Part shown: positions 58,715-64,000 of the stretch, in pieces
Layout: each line of letters opens with the position of its first letter
Numbering within the stretch: the stretch's first letter is position 1
NCBI RefSeq assembly: GCF_932294415.1
Contig: NC_065535.1
Span: 15,290,282-15,354,281 of the forward strand
Direction of reading: 5' to 3'
Length of the DNA: 64,000 bases
Source: Quercus robur
Lineage: Eukaryota; Streptophyta; Magnoliopsida; Fagales; Fagaceae
Notes under the pieces: generated by a model
Database searches by the model: none
What the model was told of the DNA's origin: nothing
The model's input: the letters and a program-made list of their open reading frames with translations, nothing else
Made by a program: the position numbers and the translations under genes

Positions 58715-58931
58715 GTTCACATTCACCTTTTCCCAGCATACCAAATTTTTCTTCTTTTTAAATCAACACAACAACATGCTAACTTCTAAAGAGAGAGAGA
58801 GAGAGAGAGAATGAAGCAACTGATTAATTTTTTTCTAATATACATTCAAGAATTTATTAGACAATAAATACTCACAAGAAAATGAAAACCCTGTATTGTC
58901 TCCAGACAACTTCTTTTTCTTCTTTGAACCC

Positions 58932-59249
58932 TTAATCATGCTTGGCTAAGAAATTAAGAAATATTACAATACGAGGTCCAAAAAGAAGCAAGGGCTTCTC
59001 CACTTTGATTCCAATTTCAGCTGCACAAAAGTGGACTCTTTCCCCGTCTATTATATATGTCACCCAATCATAAGCACCTAACTGATTTTCATACAAAAAA
59101 GCTATAGAATCCAAAAACTGAATATATATATATATACACACATAAAGCATACATATATATACGCATTCTGGAGATTTATATAAAGGTATATTACATTTGG
59201 AAAATGGATTTCAACAGGTCTCTCTTCCAAATTTGACAAGGCAGCACAC
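58932..59249 (-). CDS. two exon-like segments of an unrecognised gene (3' end), tentative
   Basis: Minus strand: 59249-59195 follows a good acceptor (TTCTTGCAG) and ends at a GTAATATA donor. 59117-58932 follows ATATTCAG and ends in a TAA. Joined, they stay in frame and read CAALSNLEERPVEIHFPN, then FLDSIAFLYENQLGAYDWVT and onward to IVIFLNFLAKHD. Base composition is much less AT-biased than the flanks. I do not recognise the protein. No upstream exons were identified between 59.25 and 61.7 kb. It could be the end of a gene, an alternative 3' end of the kinase locus upstream, a gene fragment carried by a transposon, or chance. Confidence 0.35.
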
Positions 59250-59250
59250 C

Positions 59251-61685
59251 TGCAAGAACATATTGTGAAGCACACATCAATATGCAGATTCTATTATCTT
59301 CTACATTAAAATTACAGAGGAAGACAATTGCGGGAACATAAATTATATTTGCGAGGACACATCAAACTAAATTAAATTAGGAAGAGGAACTTTTTTTTGA
59401 GAATAAAACAATAGTATGTTTCTACTAAATTAACACCAGTGCAGCATGACACCTATACATAACAAATTCAAATATCTATCTATTGATTACGATGCTAAAA
59501 GCAAGTGCATGCAAATGAGTTCTTACTCAAATGAAATTTTTTCGTCCCATAAAAATGGGGTGGAGGGTGAGGTTGTGGATTTAAGACTTACTAACTAGGT
59601 GTGTGTAAAACCAAAAAAAAACAAAAAACAAAAAACAAAAACAAAAACAAAAAAGAGCTCTAGCTCACATAAAGGAGGGGCTGCTTTTCCAGTGACTCTC
59701 CTGATTCTAGCTATATGCACAATTGAGAAAGTGAATCAATCAAGTGCACTTCTTCATTTTTTTCCTTTTATCAATGAAACAGCAAGCAACCCTGTAATTG
59801 GTGCCCAATGAACAAACAAAACCCAACACAGTGAGTAACTTGGTATCTTTTTCTTTATTGGTAAGTTATACAATGGGTAACATGGTAACTAATAAAGAGT
59901 TTAGAGGATACATTGATACAAACACTAAACTATACAGATCTGGAACCACTGATACATTGCTGCATAGTATCCCTCACTGGTTATAAAGCAAATATGGAAA
60001 AAGAAAAAGATACCAAGCAAATTGGTAAGTTAAATAGGCTAAAACTTTTGCAAACGGTGGAATAACAAATACACTTCTTTTCTGTTATAATACAAAAGGA
60101 TGCTAAAAGAAAGATAAAGACAGGCGAAATTTTTTGCAAAAGCTTTACATTGGTCTGAAACTAGTTTTCTTCTTTTATGTTAACTTTTTCTGCTCCTTTC
60201 AATGATTGTTTTATAACAAAATGATGACCATATAAATAACAAAAAGATAACTCAAGAAATGATAATGGGAACAAAATTTTTTTTAACCAAAGGCTCTTTT
60301 TTTCGGACGGGGTGGGGGGAGCAGGGGCTTTTGTAGGTGGGGCTGGAAGGCTGGTTGCAGTGTCAGTGCAACGCATGCATGCAGCTTTCCTAATATATGC
60401 TTTTGCAATTGGTAATTTGGTATGCTAAGTAACCAAATAATGCTCGTTATTCTACCACTAGTCTCAAAACTTCAAACTAATAGGAAAGGGTATATTCACT
60501 TACTTAACCATAGTTGTCAAAACGTGAATAATATCCTTGATCAATTTTCGATTTTTTCATATTGTGTATTGTAAAATACACATACACTTAATAAAATTTA
60601 TATATATATATATATATTTTAGATTTACACATATAAAAGGTATATTCATTATAAATTTGAAACATATTCAACTAATGACTAATAACTAATATGTAGTAAA
60701 CTTTAAAGCTAATTAAATAAATCAAATTAAAATATGTTTATAATGTTTACATTCAAATTGATTAAAATCAAAAGTGATAATACATGACATACGAGCCAAA
60801 ATAATAATTATGTTCATCATATTCATCATCTTGCTTAATCAATTCCATCTAAGTCAACATTATCATTGATTCATTATGTTCATTATCTTGCAAAATTATA
60901 TCTTCATTGACATTTCCTTCATCATCATCAACATTTTCCATCTCTTTTTTTTTAATAACTTTTTCTTTATATTTCTTTTTGGCAATCTAGCTTCTAAGAC
61001 TTATAGTAATAGATAATAATAATAATAAAAATAATAATTATATTGTCATTTAATACCTTATTCATAGTATAGAAAAGAAATTTGCAAATGTGAAAGTGAA
61101 TTATCAAGTGTAGTCCAAATTTTGTAAGGGGGAAAAATCATGGACATGTTATTTTATTAGACTCAATCAAATATGCCAATTTATTTGTTAAATCAAAGCA
61201 CAAATTGAATCCTCCCCCACCCACCCCCCCCAAAAAAAATAAATAAATAAATAAAACCCACATGTTTCTTTATCATCTAATACACATGATTTTACGAAAC
61301 AATACAATATGCATTTGTGCATTGTATGATTCATGAGTATGGTCACTATGTATCTACGATACAATACCTTAAGTAACAACTATGCACTTCACCATTATTC
61401 TAAAACTCTCACTCACATGTGGGTCTAAACTTTCCCTTAATAAGTGGGGCCCAATGTGTGGAATTTTTACTTGTAAATGGGAGATAGGAGGGAGACATGA
61501 TTTGAACTCGCAAGCATCTTTTGTATGATAACAACATGATAAACTAAACACTTGCCCCAAAAGCTTAAGTTGATGGGAAAAGTTACTCACTTAACCATTA
61601 TTCTATCAATGACAAGTCTCAATACTAGTGAGTTAGTTCCTTACTGTTCATCAAAGCGTTTTGGCAGCTTTTTTCTTGACAACAT
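59251..61685. other. intergenic AT-rich DNA, no clear gene
   Basis: Contains (CAAA)n near 59615-59652, (TA)n at 60599-60619, ATA-rich stretches at 61000-61040 and a C-run near 61212-61230. The end next to 61686 should hold the 3' UTR of the minus-strand kinase. Short ORFs show no domain. Confidence 0.4.
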
Positions 61686-63477
61686 TCAAGCTGAAGTTGA
61701 ACTTGTTCTACAATCTGATTCCCAAGAGACATCACTTTGTGGTTTTGAAGGTGATTGAACTGTGGGACTGCGGACCCGGCCATTATGGAGTTCAGAGGTG
61801 TTGCTCTGAGCAGCCAAGTACTCGAGAGCCACGACAATATCACCAATAAGAGGGCGGAAAGTTGGCTGCTCCTGAATACACATGGCAGTAATAGCAACTG
61901 CATGATGCAAACAACGAAGAGGGAAGCGCCCTTGCAACAAAGGATCTACTAGTTGAACAAATTTCCTTCGGTCCTTTAAAAATTGACGAGACTGCAATGG
62001 AAAAACAAGTATTAAAACAAAATAATCAAGCAATATTATTGCACTATACATGTTTTTCATTTGATACATAAGGCAGCTGCATTTTCATCACTACAAAGGA
62101 ACATGACTGGACTCCCAATCAGCCAAATTGCTTGGATGATTATGATCCAAACTCATACTTAGTGTCCAGCAGTAAAAAGAGTACATTGAGAACAAAGATC
62201 AGATGATACAGCCTTACTAATGCTCTCTTTTTCTTTCCCCTGATAAGTAAGTAATGCAATTTTATCGATGATCAAAAAGCCTTACTAATGCTTAACATAT
62301 CAGCAATTTATAAAGAGATGCTTTCTTTTCTTTTTTCCTTTTAAGGTGAGGGGGCTGGGGGAGAATGAACACTGATGTGCTAGGGAGGAAGAAAGAGATA
62401 AGAGTTAGCTCACCCAAGTAACAAGGTTCTGCTCTCCTGGCTTCTTAGTGGCGTCTATTGCCCTCCGGCCGGTGATCAACTCCAAAAGAACCACACCAAA
62501 GCTATAGATATCTGATTTAAGGGTCAATTTGCCACTCATGGCATACTCTGGTGCACAATAACCATAAGTTCCCATTACTCTAGTTGAAACATGAGTATGA
62601 TCACCAACAGGTCCAAGTTTGGCAAGCCCAAAGTCTGACAGTTTTGGATTGTAGTCATTGTCCAGCAAAATATTTGCAGATTTCAAGTCACGGTAGATAA
62701 CAGGGGGACTTGCTTTGTTGTGGAGATACTCAAGGCCCCGAGCTGCACCAACAGCAATCTTTATTCGTGTATTCCAACTCAGAGGGTCTTTGCCAGGGTC
62801 CATATCTGAGTCAGAAAGTGCATCATCAGTCCAGTCAATTACAGTAATTCAAATAAGATTTTGCAGCTGAAGTGTCTACTGTACTCAGAAAAATCTCTTC
62901 CTGCCTAAGATAGGAACTTAGCAGAAAAACTATTTGTTACACTTCATCTTTCCAGGGGAAGGAGGAGGGGGGGGGGGGGGGGGGGTTTGGGGGGGGGTGC
63001 TTAAAAGAATTCCTACTCCAATCTTAGACAGTTACTTATAGTAAAACTAACTTCTACTAGATTGCTTGCTAATTTACCACTCAATTTAATTAGGGGGCAT
63101 GTATTGGTGACACTGCTTGAAAGAAAAATACTGAAACCATGGTCCCCACACCTGGTTTAAAGACAAATATTGGAGATTAAAAGGTTCTATTAAACAGGAG
63201 GTGCAGAATTGAAAGGAAAATAAATCATTTGGAAAGTACAAAAGAGCAAATAGAGATATAACTGGACTTCATAACTGAGATACTTACCAAAGAGATGATC
63301 TTCCAAGCTACCCATTGACATGTACTCATAAACCAAAAGTCTTTGATCTCCATCAGTACAATAGCCAATCAAGGTGACCAGATTAGAATGGTGTAACAAG
63401 CTTAACATGAGAACCTCCACAATGAATTCCTGAAATCCCTGGAGGCCGTCATGATTAAGTTGCTTAATTGCAACAAC
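61686..63477 (-). CDS. receptor-like cytoplasmic kinase, subfamily VII (PBL5/6/27-like), 3' three exons; 5' end outside window
   Basis: Exons seen: 63477-63288, 62805-62414 and 61991-61686 with GT-AG borders, in frame with each other, ending in a stop. They encode VVAIKQLN with the ATP-binding Lys, [29 protein letters not shown], the catalytic loop [67 protein letters not shown], and a C-lobe ending in a Ser-rich tail. The glycine loop and N-terminal acylation signal must lie above 64000. [18 protein letters not shown] and [18 protein letters not shown] place it with the PBL27/PBL5/6 clade, kinases that relay signals from cell-surface receptors to MAPK cascades. It is clearly a different clade from the kinase at 20.7 kb. 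No lesion was seen. Confidence 0.92.
62957..62998 (+). repeat. long G-run (G-quadruplex-prone) in the kinase intron
   Basis: About 40 bases that are almost all G, with one TTT break, lie in the intron between the last two kinase-domain exons. On the coding (minus) strand it is a C-run. Such long runs are often length-variable and prone to assembly error. Confidence 0.85.
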
Positions 63478-64000
63478 CTGCTTATGAAAACAAGTGATTT
63501 TCATAATTAACATTAGCAGGTAATTCAACTTAAACTCCCCCTATATAGCAGGACAGCTAATACCAAATTATTTCCAAACAAAGGCATTTTTTATTTAAAT
63601 AAATACAAATAATTCCAATACGTTCATCCATCCATAATCCAGCATTATATAATACTCCACATAAAAATTTCACAAACATTGCATTTGGATATGCGAAAAG
63701 AGCAATGACTGGAAAAGAGAGAACTCTGTATCCAAAGAAACCATTTCAATAAACTAACGCGACATTACACCTTTTACCAAATGATCTCATTTTATGTTAT
63801 TTTAAACAAACATCACATGTGAAAAATGCCATGCCTTAGAACCTAATTATATCAGATTCATATCACTAAGTATCTAATCCATCCATAGGTTTCACTAACA
63901 AAACATAGTTTATGCTTCCATATCATATTCAAGAAAATTTCACTAAATATCAATAGTCAATTCCATTCCTCAAAATTCTTATATCCCAATGCAAGCAATG
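63478..64000. other. intron of the second kinase gene
   Basis: AT-rich with no exon seen. It should be part of the intron preceding the Lys-containing exon of the minus-strand kinase, whose earlier exons lie beyond the window. Confidence 0.6.

Noticed and set aside
58432-58761. ORFs on both strands at 58432-58761
   Set aside because: They run through the poly(A) tract and repeats of a non-autonomous hAT element; the Lys/Phe runs and GTGRY-like words come from composition.

Overview
This looks like a chromosomal segment of a dicot, probably woody, plant. It is AT-rich, its genes are split by short GT-AG introns, it carries plant-type receptor-like cytoplasmic kinases and a plant SLU7 splicing factor, and most of it is nested transposable elements (Ty3/gypsy and Ty1/copia LTR sequences, L1-type LINEs, hAT and Mutator-like DNA elements). 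Repeat styles (the copia and gypsy LTRs, the GGGTCGGG-rich hAT elements) remind me of Fagaceae such as oak or chestnut, but that is an impression and not a result.

Layout. 1-5.9 kb: 3' part of a Ty3/gypsy element of Tat/Retand type, with a dead integrase on +, three 78-bp tandem repeats, a long antisense ORF region on -, and a probable LTR. 5.9-11.6 kb: a short hAT element with a perfect 8-bp duplication, then mostly empty AT-rich DNA with two foldback-like repeats. 11.6-15.8 kb: a complete 4.2-kb hAT transposon with perfect target duplication and an uninterrupted 784-aa transposase. 15.8-20.4 kb: an LTR remnant split by a 0.9-kb Mutator-like element, degenerate tandem repeats and a LINE RNase H relic. 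20.7-24.4 kb (-): a complete six-exon RLCK-VII kinase gene. 24.4-34.1 kb: intergenic DNA with local tandem duplications, MITEs, nested LTRs, a LINE relic and a hAT element. 34.7-39.6 kb (-): the complete ten-exon SLU7 gene with its promoter. 39.9-50.1 kb: a mosaic of MULE MITEs, copia and gypsy LTR pieces, and a large palindromic element whose left arm is interrupted by a 2.2-kb hAT element that itself holds a 0.66-kb hAT element. 50.1-56.2 kb: a nearly full-length L1-type LINE (both ORFs, a few lesions). 58.2-58.7 kb: another hAT MITE. 58.9-59.25 kb: two unassigned exon-like segments. 61.7-63.5 kb (-): the 3' exons of a second RLCK-VII kinase (PBL5/6/27-like) whose 5' end lies beyond the window.

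The host genes are three: two membrane-associated signalling kinases of the same subfamily (not close tandem copies; about 37 kb apart) and a constitutive second-step splicing factor. Nothing suggests that they work as a unit. The rest is a well-preserved record of transposon insertions in which target-site duplications allow many element borders to be set to the base.
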